Below, piece after piece: positions 1 through 6,773 of a stretch of 10,539 nt of DNA. This DNA is from an uncultured Atopobium sp. (GTDB taxonomy: Bacteria > Actinomycetota > Coriobacteriia > Coriobacteriales > Atopobiaceae): NCBI GenBank assembly GCA_938041635.1, contig CALIAD010000013.1, forward strand, positions 1 to 10,539. Direction: 5' to 3'. The notes below the pieces were generated by a model. It was not told where the DNA came from, searched no databases, and was given only the letters and a program-made list of their open reading frames with translations. The position numbers and the translations under genes were made by a program. Position 1 is the stretch's first letter. The number at the start of each line of letters is the position of its first letter.

Positions 1-1378
1 CACCTGGAACGGGAAGCGAGAAGTCGGCGTCGGTATGCATGAGCTGCTGCTCGTTTTTTCTGTAGACGTACGCCGCGGAAAGACAAGCCTGCGCAGCCTG
101 CAACGAAGGCGCGTCGCTCAGATAGGTTGTGCTAAGCGCATTCCAATCGGAGACAGGAGCTTCGTTCATGACCACGTCAACAGGGTTGATGGGCAGCTGC
201 TTTTCTGCGGCGGGCAGCTTCTCCCATGAAGCGATGCCAGACTTGGGCAGCCCGTGAAGCACGTCAACCGTCTGATTCTGCAGCTCATTTGCAGAAACGC
301 TAAGCTCCATGAGCGTCCAAGGACGCAGAGCTCCGCGTTTTGACTTGCGGATGGTAGCGGTAATTACCTCGTCTGTCTGCGGTTTCTTGTAACGCGTGTT
401 AAACGTAAACGTACCGCCCTTAGAAATGAGCGCGCGAGAAGACACGGCAAGTTTGAAGTCTTCCTCCAGCTGCTTGAGAACGTTGGCGTCAACGGGAGCC
501 ATCTGATACAAAATGCCGAGAAGCTCGTTGTTGACGTGGAGGTCTTCCTCAAAATTGGCGGGATATGTTGGGATAGGAGCAGGAGTCTCTTCCTGAGCGG
601 TTGACTGCGCAGAATTCTGTGGCGCAGAAGTGGCTGCAGTAGCGGTTGAACCTGTTGTGTTCAGCGCTTGTTGCAACATTGAAGGAGCCGCTTCAAGCGT
701 TTTCTCTTCGTCGGAACCGTCATAGGGGTTGTAGGTAACGGTAAGCGAGATAGTGGGCTCGGGGACCATAGGCTCGGGAGCTTCAGGCTCAGACATTTTT
801 TGCTCTGAAGCTGGAGTTTCGGTTTCGGTAGCCTCTGGAGCTGGAGTTTCGGCTTCAGCAGGTTCTGAGGCTGCCTCATTGGCAGTCTCTTGCTTGGGCT
901 CTTCTGAAGCTGTTTCTGCAGATGGCACCTCTGCGACAGATGTTTCCGCAACGGTTGGCTCCTCTGAGCTTTCCGTAACTGGCAGCTCTTCCGGTTTCTC
1001 TACCTCAGGTTCTGCTTCAACTACCAGGTGTTTTGGCTTGAGAGCACGAATGGATTTTGCTCCACGACGACGCTTCCAAGGTTTGCCGTTGCTTTGGGGC
1101 TCGACGTTCTTCTCGCCAGCAGCAAGGGCAACCTCAAAGGTTTCAAAGGTCAAAAGCGTTGCGTAGACGTAACCCTTTTTGAACGCCGTGATTTTGATGA
1201 AGTCGGGGCATGCCTCCATAAGCGCGCGGATGTCGTCAAAGCCAAAATCCTGCGGCGCAAGTTCATCTTCAATCAAGACGCCCTCAACGGTAGAGAGGGG
1301 AGTTTGCTTGGAGATGCCAATGGTAGCTTTTAGTAGTTTATACAGGTAAAGAGCGTGTTCTTGTTTTATAACAGCCAT
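1..1378 (-). CDS. LOTUS/OST-HTH-like domain protein with long acidic linker (partial, C-terminus off the left edge)
   Basis: The frame is open without a stop from ATG 1378-1376 to the left edge, giving at least 459 codons. The start is preceded on this strand by AGGAG four bases upstream. Residues about 6-76 look like a LOTUS/OST-HTH winged helix: a first helix LYLYKLLKATIG, then PLSTVEG, then the hallmark DFGFDDIRALMEACPDF followed by a beta strand KKGYVYATLL. A basic patch (KPWKRRRGAK, near 99-108) follows. Residues about 120-275 are low complexity, rich in Glu, Pro, Ala, Thr and Ser, and surely disordered. From about 275 the sequence is globular again and includes GGTFTFNTRY. This faintly recalls DUF3825, which is often fused to LOTUS domains, but that is only a suggestion. 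LOTUS domains are known to bind RNA or protein partners, so an RNA-linked regulatory role is an inference. No enzyme motif is visible in the part seen. Confidence 0.75.
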   Translation of the reverse strand, partial: MAVIKQEHALYLYKLLKATIGISKQTPLSTVEGVLIEDELAPQDFGFDDIRALMEACPDFIKITAFKKGYVYATLLTFETFEVALAAGEKNVEPQSNGKPWKRRRGAKSIRALKPKHLVVEAEPEVEKPEELPVTESSEEPTVAETSVAEVPSAETASEEPKQETANEAASEPAEAETPAPEATETETPASEQKMSEPEAPEPMVPEPTISLTVTYNPYDGSDEEKTLEAAPSMLQQALNTTGSTATAATSAPQNSAQSTAQEETPAPIPTYPANFEEDLHVNNELLGILYQMAPVDANVLKQLEEDFKLAVSSRALISKGGTFTFNTRYKKPQTDEVITATIRKSKRGALRPWTLMELSVSANELQNQTVDVLHGLPKSGIASWEKLPAAEKQLPINPVDVVMNEAPVSDWNALSTTYLSDAPSLQAAQACLSAAYVYRKNEQQLMHTDADFSLPVPG

Positions 1379-1392
1379 GATGCTCCTGAGAT

Positions 1393-1410
1393 TGTAGTTA
1401 ATGGACTACA
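1393..1410. promoter_or_regulatory. Perfect 6-bp inverted repeat in the divergent promoter region
   Basis: TGTAGT-TAATGG-ACTACA forms a perfect inverted repeat 15 bp upstream of the minus-strand start codon at 1378. On the minus strand a weak promoter (TTGTCT, 16 bp, TATGTA) would place its -10 over the right arm. The repeat could be an operator for the LOTUS-domain gene, or a small leader hairpin. Confidence 0.35.
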
Positions 1411-1522
1411 TACTACTCGATTTTGAACAGACAAAGATACTGATTGTACATAGAAAGTCGCAATACGTAGCAAAATGCAAGAGCTGGACTGATAGAATAA
1501 AGCTAGATTGAAGGGAGCCCAT

Positions 1523-2926
1523 ATGATTGGTCGTTTTATTAAAAGAGCTGCAGTTAGAGCTGCAGGTTTAGCAATTACTCAGTATGCCGCAAAGGCAGCA
1601 CTTCAATCCGAGGCTGGAAGAAAGTTGCTTGCCACAACGGCTTCTAAGGCTGCCAACTTGGCTGGCAATATCGCTAAAGAGCAGATTACCGCTGGCTTTA
1701 ATGCTCACGTAAGACCAGCACTTCCAAGCGCTGATACTATCCAATCGTCAGTAGCTCGCGCTCAGTCTGCGCTTCGTTCAGCTCAGACTTCTGTTTTGGC
1801 TGCTCAGGCTCAGCTTCAGTCCAATCTAGAGAACCGTTTTTCTCGCCCAAAGAACAAGCTTTCAAAGCAGCTTGCAAGCACTGCTGAGTCGCTTGAAGAG
1901 ATGGGGGAGACCCTGGCTGAGCATCAAGATGCTGCTACAGACATTGCAGTTGCAGATGCTGTTGAGGAAATTGCTGCTCAAAATGGACAGGATCCAGACA
2001 CCCTGTTTGTTCCTGCCAAGAAGAGCAAGACGCTCAGAAACGTTGCAATTGCTGGCGGCGTTGTGGCTGGCGCTGCCCTTGGTCTAGCAGCATACGGCGC
2101 CTATTCCATTGCTCCTCGCAAGCAAAATGATCGCCTGCTTCTGGAGCGCTGGCACGAGATTGCTCGTCATCGTTATGCCCATCGTGGCCTTTACAACAAC
2201 GAAGCGGGCATTCCAGAGAACTCTCTGCTTGCCTTCCGTGCAGCTGTCGAGAAGGGCTTTGGCTCCGAGGTTGATGTTCACCTGACCGCAGACAATAAGC
2301 TGGTTGTTGTTCACGATTCAGCACTTGATCGACTCTGTGGCGTACAGAAAATTGTTGAGGAGTCCACGCTGGAGGAGCTTCGTGGTCTCAGACTGCTTGC
2401 TACTGACGAGCAGATTCCAACATTTGAGGAAGTCCTTGAGGTTTATGCATGGAGTGGCTCTGGCGAGCTGCCTGCGCCTTTGATCATTGAGGCTAAGACG
2501 CGCAACAATAACGCTGAGCAGCTTACAGCAAAGATTATGCAGGCACTTGATCTTCGTCCTGTTCGTGCATGCATCGAGAGTTTTGATCCTCGCGTTTTGC
2601 AGTGGCTGCGTCAGAACCGTCCTGAGATGCTCCGTGGTCAGCTTTCAGAGAACTTCCTGGTTGACCGTCAGACCAAGCACATGAACATTGCTACGCGTGC
2701 TGGTGCTACAGCGCTCTTTGGTAATTCTGTTGGTCGTCCTGACTTCATTTCTTACAAGTTTGAGGATCGCAAGAACCCCTTTGTTAAGCTTGCTTGTAAC
2801 ACCATGGGCGCTCACCTCATCACTTGGACCGTCAGAAATGAGGAGGATATAATTGCCTCCGAGCTTGAAGGCGCTCCTGTCATTTTTGAGGGCTTTATTC
2901 CAACTCCTGCGTCGCTGATCAACTAG
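1523..2926 (+). CDS. Membrane-anchored glycerophosphodiester phosphodiesterase family protein
   Basis: A 467-residue protein. The ATG at 1523 is chosen because AAGGGA (1511-1516) sits six bases before it; an upstream in-frame TTG at 1508 has no such site. Residues 1-170 are Ala-rich, helical and probably partly coiled coil, starting with a basic amphipathic stretch (IGRFIKRAAVRAAG). Residues about 173-196 form one Gly/Ala-rich membrane segment. Residues about 215-461 are a GDPD TIM barrel with the expected active site: HRG (H220, R221), PENSLLAF, E249 and D251 of the metal site, VVHD (H264) and IEAK (E323, K325), then SFDP. The family hydrolyses glycerophosphodiesters to sn-glycerol 3-phosphate and an alcohol. 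Membrane anchoring suggests action on phospholipid head groups or teichoic/lipid products, which is inference. Basic residues flank both sides of the membrane segment, so topology cannot be read. The gene stands alone, divergent from its left neighbour. Confidence 0.88.
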   Translation: MIGRFIKRAAVRAAGLAITQYAAKAALQSEAGRKLLATTASKAANLAGNIAKEQITAGFNAHVRPALPSADTIQSSVARAQSALRSAQTSVLAAQAQLQSNLENRFSRPKNKLSKQLASTAESLEEMGETLAEHQDAATDIAVADAVEEIAAQNGQDPDTLFVPAKKSKTLRNVAIAGGVVAGAALGLAAYGAYSIAPRKQNDRLLLERWHEIARHRYAHRGLYNNEAGIPENSLLAFRAAVEKGFGSEVDVHLTADNKLVVVHDSALDRLCGVQKIVEESTLEELRGLRLLATDEQIPTFEEVLEVYAWSGSGELPAPLIIEAKTRNNNAEQLTAKIMQALDLRPVRACIESFDPRVLQWLRQNRPEMLRGQLSENFLVDRQTKHMNIATRAGATALFGNSVGRPDFISYKFEDRKNPFVKLACNTMGAHLITWTVRNEEDIIASELEGAPVIFEGFIPTPASLIN

Positions 2927-2928
2927 CT

Positions 2929-2945
2929 TTCTCGAGTGGCGAGAA
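2929..2945 (+). other. Small hairpin just after the GDPD stop codon
   Basis: TTCTCG-AGTGG-CGAGAA is a 6-bp stem beginning two bases after the stop codon, with no U-run behind it. It is not a convincing terminator by itself but may protect the mRNA end. The true terminator lies at 3042-3074. Confidence 0.3.
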
Positions 2946-2970
2946 GATTGTCTGGTTGACACTTCCGGTC

Positions 2971-3022
2971 GCGCACAGCGGTCGTGCGCAGCGGTCAAGT
3001 GCAGCGGTTACGCACAGCGGTC
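2971..3022. repeat. Imperfect 13-bp tandem repeat, four copies
   Basis: Four abutting 13-mers, at 2971-2983, 2984-2996, 2997-3009 and 3010-3022, share a core GCRCAGCGGTC or close variants (for example GCGCACAGCGGTC and GTGCGCAGCGGTC). A degenerate fifth copy ending CGGTC may precede them at 2958-2970. The unit is not a multiple of three and no gene covers it. The tract lies between the GDPD stop codon and its terminator, so it would be transcribed in the 3' UTR. It resembles a minisatellite that can change copy number by slippage. Confidence 0.8.
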
Positions 3023-3041
3023 AAAACACATAGGTATCTGG

Positions 3042-3074
3042 AACTCCACGGGTTTCTCGCCCGTGGAGTTTTTT
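3042..3074 (+). terminator. Strong Rho-independent terminator of the GDPD gene
   Basis: An 11-bp perfect stem (AACTCCACGGG / CCCGTGGAGTT) with a 7-base loop, followed directly by TTTT (six T in a row counting the stem end). It sits 115 bp after the GDPD stop codon and insulates the downstream ATPase. Confidence 0.92.
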
Positions 3075-3095
3075 GCAGAAAATTCTCCAATATTA

Positions 3096-3124
3096 TTGTA
3101 TGAATATATGTACATATATAAATT
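3096..3124 (+). promoter_or_regulatory. Candidate ATPase promoter with embedded 16-bp palindrome
   Basis: ATATATGTACATATAT at 3104-3119 is a perfect palindrome. It lies between a possible -35 (TTGTAT, 3096-3101) and a possible -10 (TAAATT 3119-3124 with a 17-bp spacer, or TATAAA 3117-3122). The broader context TGAATATATG-TA-CATATATAAA loosely resembles ArsR/SmtB-type operators (TGAA...TTCA), which commonly control Zn/Cd ATPases. The assignment to a regulator family is inference; AT-richness makes chance palindromes more likely here. Confidence 0.45.
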
Positions 3125-3165
3125 TAAGGAGTAGACTAGGCGTAACAACAACCCAAGGAGGAGCT

Positions 3166-5061
3166 ATGGGCTCAAAGACAAAGGTGAAGATTGCTCGTAT
3201 TGTCTGTGCTGCTGTTTTGTTAGGTGTTGCTTACGCGGTTGAACACGCATTTGACCTGCAGCTTTGGCAGGCACTCTTGCTGTATCTGCTGCCTTATGCC
3301 GTTGCAGGATACGATGTTGTTATGGAGGCATGGGAGAGCATCACTGAGGGCGAGTGCTTTAACGAGGACCTGCTCATGACCATTGCCACTGTTGGTGCTT
3401 TGCTCATCGGCTTTGTGCCTAACGGCTCTCCAATGTTTGATGAGGCAGTCTTTGTCATGCTGTTCTTCCAGGTAGGAGAGGTGTTTGAGCACCTTGCTTC
3501 CGATAACAGCAAGAAGTCTATTGCTAAGCTCATGGATATTCGTCCTGATAGCGCCACGGTTGAGCGCGACGGACAGCTGCTCACCATCTCCCCAGAAGAG
3601 GTTGAGCTGGGAGAGATTATTGTGGTCAAGCCCGGCGACCGTGTCCCTGTTGACGCAGAGATTGTTGAGGGTTCTACCAGCCTTGATACCGTTGCTCTTA
3701 CTGGCGAGAGTGTTCCTCGTGACGCAACGGTGGGGGACAATATTATTTCGGGCTGCGTAAACCTTTCTGGCGTGGTGCGCGCTCGCGTTACCCACCTCTT
3801 TGAAGACTCCACCGCTACCCGCATTATTAAGCTGGTAGAGAGCTCAAATCAGAACAAGTCCAAGAGCGAGAGCTTTATTCGTCGTTTTTCTCGCGTATAT
3901 ACACCTGTTGTTGTTTACAGTGCTATTGCGCTGGCATTTTTGCCACCGCTGCTCTCGGGAGATTTTGTTGGCAACGCCTCTACCTGGGTTGTAAGGGCTC
4001 TGACCTTCCTTATTGCATCTTGCCCCTGCGCACTGGTAGTGTCCGTGCCGCTGGCCTTCTTCGGCGGCATTGGCGCAGCTTCAAAGGAAGGCATACTAAT
4101 CAAGGGCTCTGCCTACATTGATACGCTTTCCACCCTTGATACCGTTGCGTTTGACAAGACCGGCACGCTGACCGAAGGTGTTTTTGAGGTCCTTGCCGTT
4201 CACCCTCAAGTGATTGGCGAGAAGGACCTTCTGCACCTCGCTTCTCACGTTGAGATGCACTCGACGCATCCAATTGCTGCAGCTCTTCGCGCAGCATATC
4301 CAAGTGAAGACGATGGCTGTTTTATTACCGATGTCAAAGAAATTGCTGGTCAGGGTATCTGTGCTCACGTAAACGGAAAGAGTGTTGCTGTTGGCAACTG
4401 TGCGCTTATGGAAAGCGCAGGAGCTTCCTGGAAAGAATGCAAGAACCATGGAACCATCATTCACGTAGCTGTTGATGGAACTTACATGGGCCACATTGTA
4501 ATTTCTGACCGCGAACGAGCTGATGCTCCAGCAGCTATTGCTTCCCTCAAGAATGTTGGCGTTTCTAAGGTTGTTATGCTCACGGGCGATAAACGCGACG
4601 TTGCAGAAGAAATTGCAGCTAAGATGGGCATCACCGAGGTTCGCTCCGAGCTGCTTCCACAGGATAAGGTTGCTGCAGTTGAAGGTCTTCTCGCCAAGAA
4701 AGCTGCTGGTAAGTCCCTTGCCTTTGTTGGCGACGGCATCAACGATGCTCCGGTACTTGCTCGCGCCGATGTTGGCGTTGCTATGGGCGTTTTAGGATCA
4801 GACGCTGCTATTGAGGCTGCTGACGTAGTTCTTATGGATGACAAGCTCTCTAAGCTCTCAAAAGCCGTAAAGATTGCTCGCCATACCTTGGGTATCGCAA
4901 AGCAAAATATTGTGTTTGCCATTGGTGTTAAGGTTGCTATTTTAATTCTTGCAGCCTTTGGTCTGGCGCCTATGTGGCTGGCCGTTTTTGGAGACACAGG
5001 TGTTATGGTACTTGCAGTTCTTAATTCCACCAGAGCTCTCAATATCAAGTCAATCAAGTAA
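3166..5061 (+). CDS. zntA: Zn/Cd/Pb-type P1B-2 heavy-metal-exporting ATPase
   Basis: A 631-residue integral membrane pump that couples ATP hydrolysis to metal export. The ATG at 3166 is chosen for AAGGAGG at 3155-3161; the frame is open further upstream to a TTG inside the previous terminator, which is not credible. Eight membrane segments fit the P1B plan, at about 10-29, 31-53, 68-83, 90-111, 245-263, 278-302, 581-599 and 602-620. Motifs in order: TGES (179-182, actuator), CPC (286-288, metal site), DKTGTLT with phosphorylated D330, HP (368-369), TGDK (473-476) and GDGINDAP (522-529). K589 in segment 7 and D610 (GDTG) in segment 8 match the Lys/Asp pair of ZntA/CadA, which points to Zn, Cd or Pb rather than Cu. 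There is no N-terminal CxxC heavy-metal-binding domain, so the protein starts directly at segment 1. CadA is an equally fair name. Confidence 0.93.
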   Translation: MGSKTKVKIARIVCAAVLLGVAYAVEHAFDLQLWQALLLYLLPYAVAGYDVVMEAWESITEGECFNEDLLMTIATVGALLIGFVPNGSPMFDEAVFVMLFFQVGEVFEHLASDNSKKSIAKLMDIRPDSATVERDGQLLTISPEEVELGEIIVVKPGDRVPVDAEIVEGSTSLDTVALTGESVPRDATVGDNIISGCVNLSGVVRARVTHLFEDSTATRIIKLVESSNQNKSKSESFIRRFSRVYTPVVVYSAIALAFLPPLLSGDFVGNASTWVVRALTFLIASCPCALVVSVPLAFFGGIGAASKEGILIKGSAYIDTLSTLDTVAFDKTGTLTEGVFEVLAVHPQVIGEKDLLHLASHVEMHSTHPIAAALRAAYPSEDDGCFITDVKEIAGQGICAHVNGKSVAVGNCALMESAGASWKECKNHGTIIHVAVDGTYMGHIVISDRERADAPAAIASLKNVGVSKVVMLTGDKRDVAEEIAAKMGITEVRSELLPQDKVAAVEGLLAKKAAGKSLAFVGDGINDAPVLARADVGVAMGVLGSDAAIEAADVVLMDDKLSKLSKAVKIARHTLGIAKQNIVFAIGVKVAILILAAFGLAPMWLAVFGDTGVMVLAVLNSTRALNIKSIK

Positions 5062-5074
5062 GAGAGATTGACTT
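5047..5074 (+). other. Hairpin spanning the ATPase stop codon
   Basis: AAGTCAATC (5047-5055) pairs perfectly with GATTGACTT (5066-5074), nine base pairs around a loop that contains the TAA stop (5059-5061). There is no U-run after it. It may act together with the hairpin at 5089-5113 in ending the transcript. Confidence 0.45.
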
Positions 5075-5088
5075 CTTATCAATGCAAG

Positions 5089-5113
5089 AGAAGCGCTCAT
5101 ATAGAGCGCTTCT
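5089..5113. terminator. Hairpin between the convergent ATPase and trmB genes, probable bidirectional terminator
   Basis: A 10-bp perfect stem AGAAGCGCTC / GAGCGCTTCT closes a 5-base ATATA loop. It lies 28 bp after the ATPase stop and 36 bp after the trmB stop, where a shared terminator is expected. The U-tract is poor on both strands, so efficiency may be limited. Confidence 0.6.
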
Positions 5114-5148
5114 ACAAACGGCTGTTTCTACACATAGCCAACTACAGA

Positions 5149-5976
5149 TTACTGAGACTTTTTACGAAGCCTGCGAGCACGGTTTGCAAGATTGCGAACC
5201 GTGCTTTCCATACCATGGGGAACATAGGTCAGCGACTCTAGATCTTCTGGCAGATAATCTACAAGGCTCACAGGTTTTGTAGGCGTGAAGTTTGCTGGTA
5301 CAGGACCTGGAGCAATCAGATACGCGTGCACCTTAGCACCCTGAGCACCAAGTTTTTGTTCATACTCGCTAGGAACGTCATTAGGAAAATCAGTCTGAGC
5401 ATCACGCGTTTGCCAAATAAAGTTGTAACCTGCAACTTCAACTTGCTCAAGAGAAAAATCATAAAGCGGCTGGCTGTCTGTTTTAAGACGAACAACGCCC
5501 TCTTTAGTTAAAACATTTCTATACTGCATAAGACGCTCAGCATCGGTGAGACGCAGCTTTGCCTGTCTGATTCTAGGAAATGGAGCAGGGAAGTTGAGAT
5601 AGATTACAGAGACCTCTTCTGGCGAGAAGTACTCATCAATCTTCATACCAGTACCAGGAACTACGATGGCATTAGGTATTCCTGCTTCATAGATTGTTTT
5701 TGCAGCGTATGAAATGCAGATAGGCTCTGTATCAATGGCCACAAAGAGCACATCAGGATGTGCCTTAGCTTGTGCGGCAGTGAAAGATCCCTTACCGCAG
5801 CCAAGGTCTACACGAACCTCAGAATAGGGGATAAGTCCCTCAGCAGTAATTGGCGCACACGCAGAAGCCCACGTACCCTTTAAAGCCTCTGGATGAGGCT
5901 CAATAACGCTGGAATAAGCCTCTAAGCGCTCTTCCAGAACAAAGTTTTTAGGCAAACGTGCATGTAGTGCGCGCAA
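5149..5976 (-). CDS. trmB: tRNA (guanine-N7-)-methyltransferase TrmB, with diverged catalytic motif
   Basis: A 275-residue SAM-dependent methyltransferase that would form m7G46 in tRNA variable loops. It begins with TTG (5976-5974), supported by GAGGAG five bases upstream and by an in-frame stop just before; no ATG is available near the conserved RLPKNF start. DLGCGKGSF (57-65) is the SAM-binding loop. RLKTDSQPLYDFSLEQV (163-179) matches the family FKTD...L...SL block, and SEYEQK with VHAYL matches the C-terminal TxYE...H region. The usual NFPDPWPK motif reads NFPAPFPR here (128-135), so the aspartate known to matter for catalysis in studied TrmB proteins is Ala131. A tail of about 50 residues, basic at its end (RARRLRKK), extends beyond the usual core. 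The gene follows yfbR by 37 bp and is probably cotranscribed with it. Confidence 0.85.
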   Translation of the reverse strand: MRALHARLPKNFVLEERLEAYSSVIEPHPEALKGTWASACAPITAEGLIPYSEVRVDLGCGKGSFTAAQAKAHPDVLFVAIDTEPICISYAAKTIYEAGIPNAIVVPGTGMKIDEYFSPEEVSVIYLNFPAPFPRIRQAKLRLTDAERLMQYRNVLTKEGVVRLKTDSQPLYDFSLEQVEVAGYNFIWQTRDAQTDFPNDVPSEYEQKLGAQGAKVHAYLIAPGPVPANFTPTKPVSLVDYLPEDLESLTYVPHGMESTVRNLANRARRLRKKSQ

Positions 5977-5981
5977 AGTAA

Positions 5982-5987
5982 CTCCTC
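5982..5987 (-). promoter_or_regulatory. Ribosome binding site fixing the trmB TTG start
   Basis: Reads GAGGAG on the minus strand, five bases before TTG. An in-frame TGA at 5988-5986 excludes any start further upstream. Confidence 0.75.
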
Positions 5988-6013
5988 AGCTAGCAGACGT
6001 AATCAGCGATTCT

Positions 6014-6631
6014 TTACAGAAGCTGATCAAGCGTTTCTCCGTACGAAGGTAGGAATTCTGTCATAAAATCGCGCACTTCTGGGAGAGAATCTGCTAAATC
6101 TTCAACAACTCCACGAGTTGAGGCCTCAGCGGTAATAAATTCTGAGTTTCCAGACTGGGCTTCCTCAATGCACTTAATGAGTGCCGCAATTTTATCTGCA
6201 GCCTTAATAAGCTTTCTGAGGTAAGCCTCACTCTCTGAAGCCTCTGCGCTGTGCGTAAGTACCTGAGCGTAAGCATCTTGCAGGTCCTCTGGCAGTGTGG
6301 AGAGAATGGTTTTCTCGGCACGTGCTTCTACCTGATGGTAGGCATCTCTGATCTCTGAATTAGCATACTTTACAGGCGTGGGCATGTCTCCGGTGATAAT
6401 CTCTGATGCATCGTGATACATACCAATAAGAGCTGCACGATCTGCATCAAGATTTCTGTGATAGCGCACATTTGCAATAGTTGCTAGGCAGTGAGAAATA
6501 ACGGCTACGTCAAGGGCGTGTTCAGCAAGGCTTTCTGATCGAGAATTGCGCATAAGCGACCAGCGCTCAATGTAGCGCATGCGAGAAATAAGTGCAAAAA
6601 AGCTGGACTGCGACGAAGAATTCTGAGACAT
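6014..6631 (-). CDS. yfbR: 5'-deoxynucleotidase YfbR (HD domain)
   Basis: A 205-residue protein collinear with E. coli YfbR, which dephosphorylates deoxyribonucleoside 5'-monophosphates in the cytoplasm with a divalent metal. The start ATG has AAGGAGG a few bases upstream. Residues FFALISRMRYIERWSLMRNS correspond to the family N-terminus including the substrate-site RW (23-24). The metal and catalytic set is present: H38 in SEHAL-type context (AEHAL), H73-D74 (MYHDASE), E77, and D146 (KAADKIAAL). GDMPTPVKY (81-89) is the family signature. The C-terminus FLPSYGETLDQL also matches. It is probably the first gene of a two-gene unit with trmB. Its likely role is nucleotide pool balance or dNMP salvage; no functional link to tRNA methylation is evident. 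Confidence 0.9.
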   Translation of the reverse strand: MSQNSSSQSSFFALISRMRYIERWSLMRNSRSESLAEHALDVAVISHCLATIANVRYHRNLDADRAALIGMYHDASEIITGDMPTPVKYANSEIRDAYHQVEARAEKTILSTLPEDLQDAYAQVLTHSAEASESEAYLRKLIKAADKIAALIKCIEEAQSGNSEFITAEASTRGVVEDLADSLPEVRDFMTEFLPSYGETLDQLL

Positions 6632-6687
6632 TGCCCCTCCTTAATTTGTTTTCTCAACCTTACCACGGATACCGGACAAAAACTGTT

Positions 6688-6716
6688 TTGACACAACTAT
6701 GCAATGTAGTCATAGC
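6688..6716 (+). promoter_or_regulatory. Candidate promoter of the amidohydrolase leader
   Basis: A perfect TTGACA (6688-6693) is followed after 17 bp by CATAGC, a weak -10. A 5-bp inverted repeat CTATG-N9-CATAG overlaps the spacer and -10. If used, transcription starts near 6722 and leaves a leader of about 190 nt before the gene. The strong -35 supports it; the -10 does not. Confidence 0.45.
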
Positions 6717-6773
6717 AAATATGAAGTAATCAAATACTTTAGATGTTTATATGAAATTATTGATATCTGAACA

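Noticed and set aside
661..951. A 96-codon minus-strand frame rich in Lys, Leu and Pro
   Set aside because: It is an out-of-frame reading of the same repetitive linker; the frame starting at 1378 is continuous and has a proper start.
753..1166. A 137-codon plus-strand frame rich in Gly, Ser and Ala
   Set aside because: It is the antisense shadow of the Glu/Pro/Ala/Thr-rich linker of the minus-strand LOTUS-domain gene, and has no ribosome site.
2971..3022. CRISPR array
   Set aside because: The 13-bp units abut with no spacers, and no cas gene is present.
3073..3165. N-terminal extension of the ATPase from a TTG start
   Set aside because: It would begin inside the T-run of the preceding terminator. 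AAGGAGG before ATG 3166 marks the true start, and the extension matches nothing in the family.
4482..5057. A 191-codon minus-strand frame opposite the ATPase
   Set aside because: It is a shadow of the ATPase gene in codon-complementary frame; the plus strand carries all the P-type ATPase motifs.
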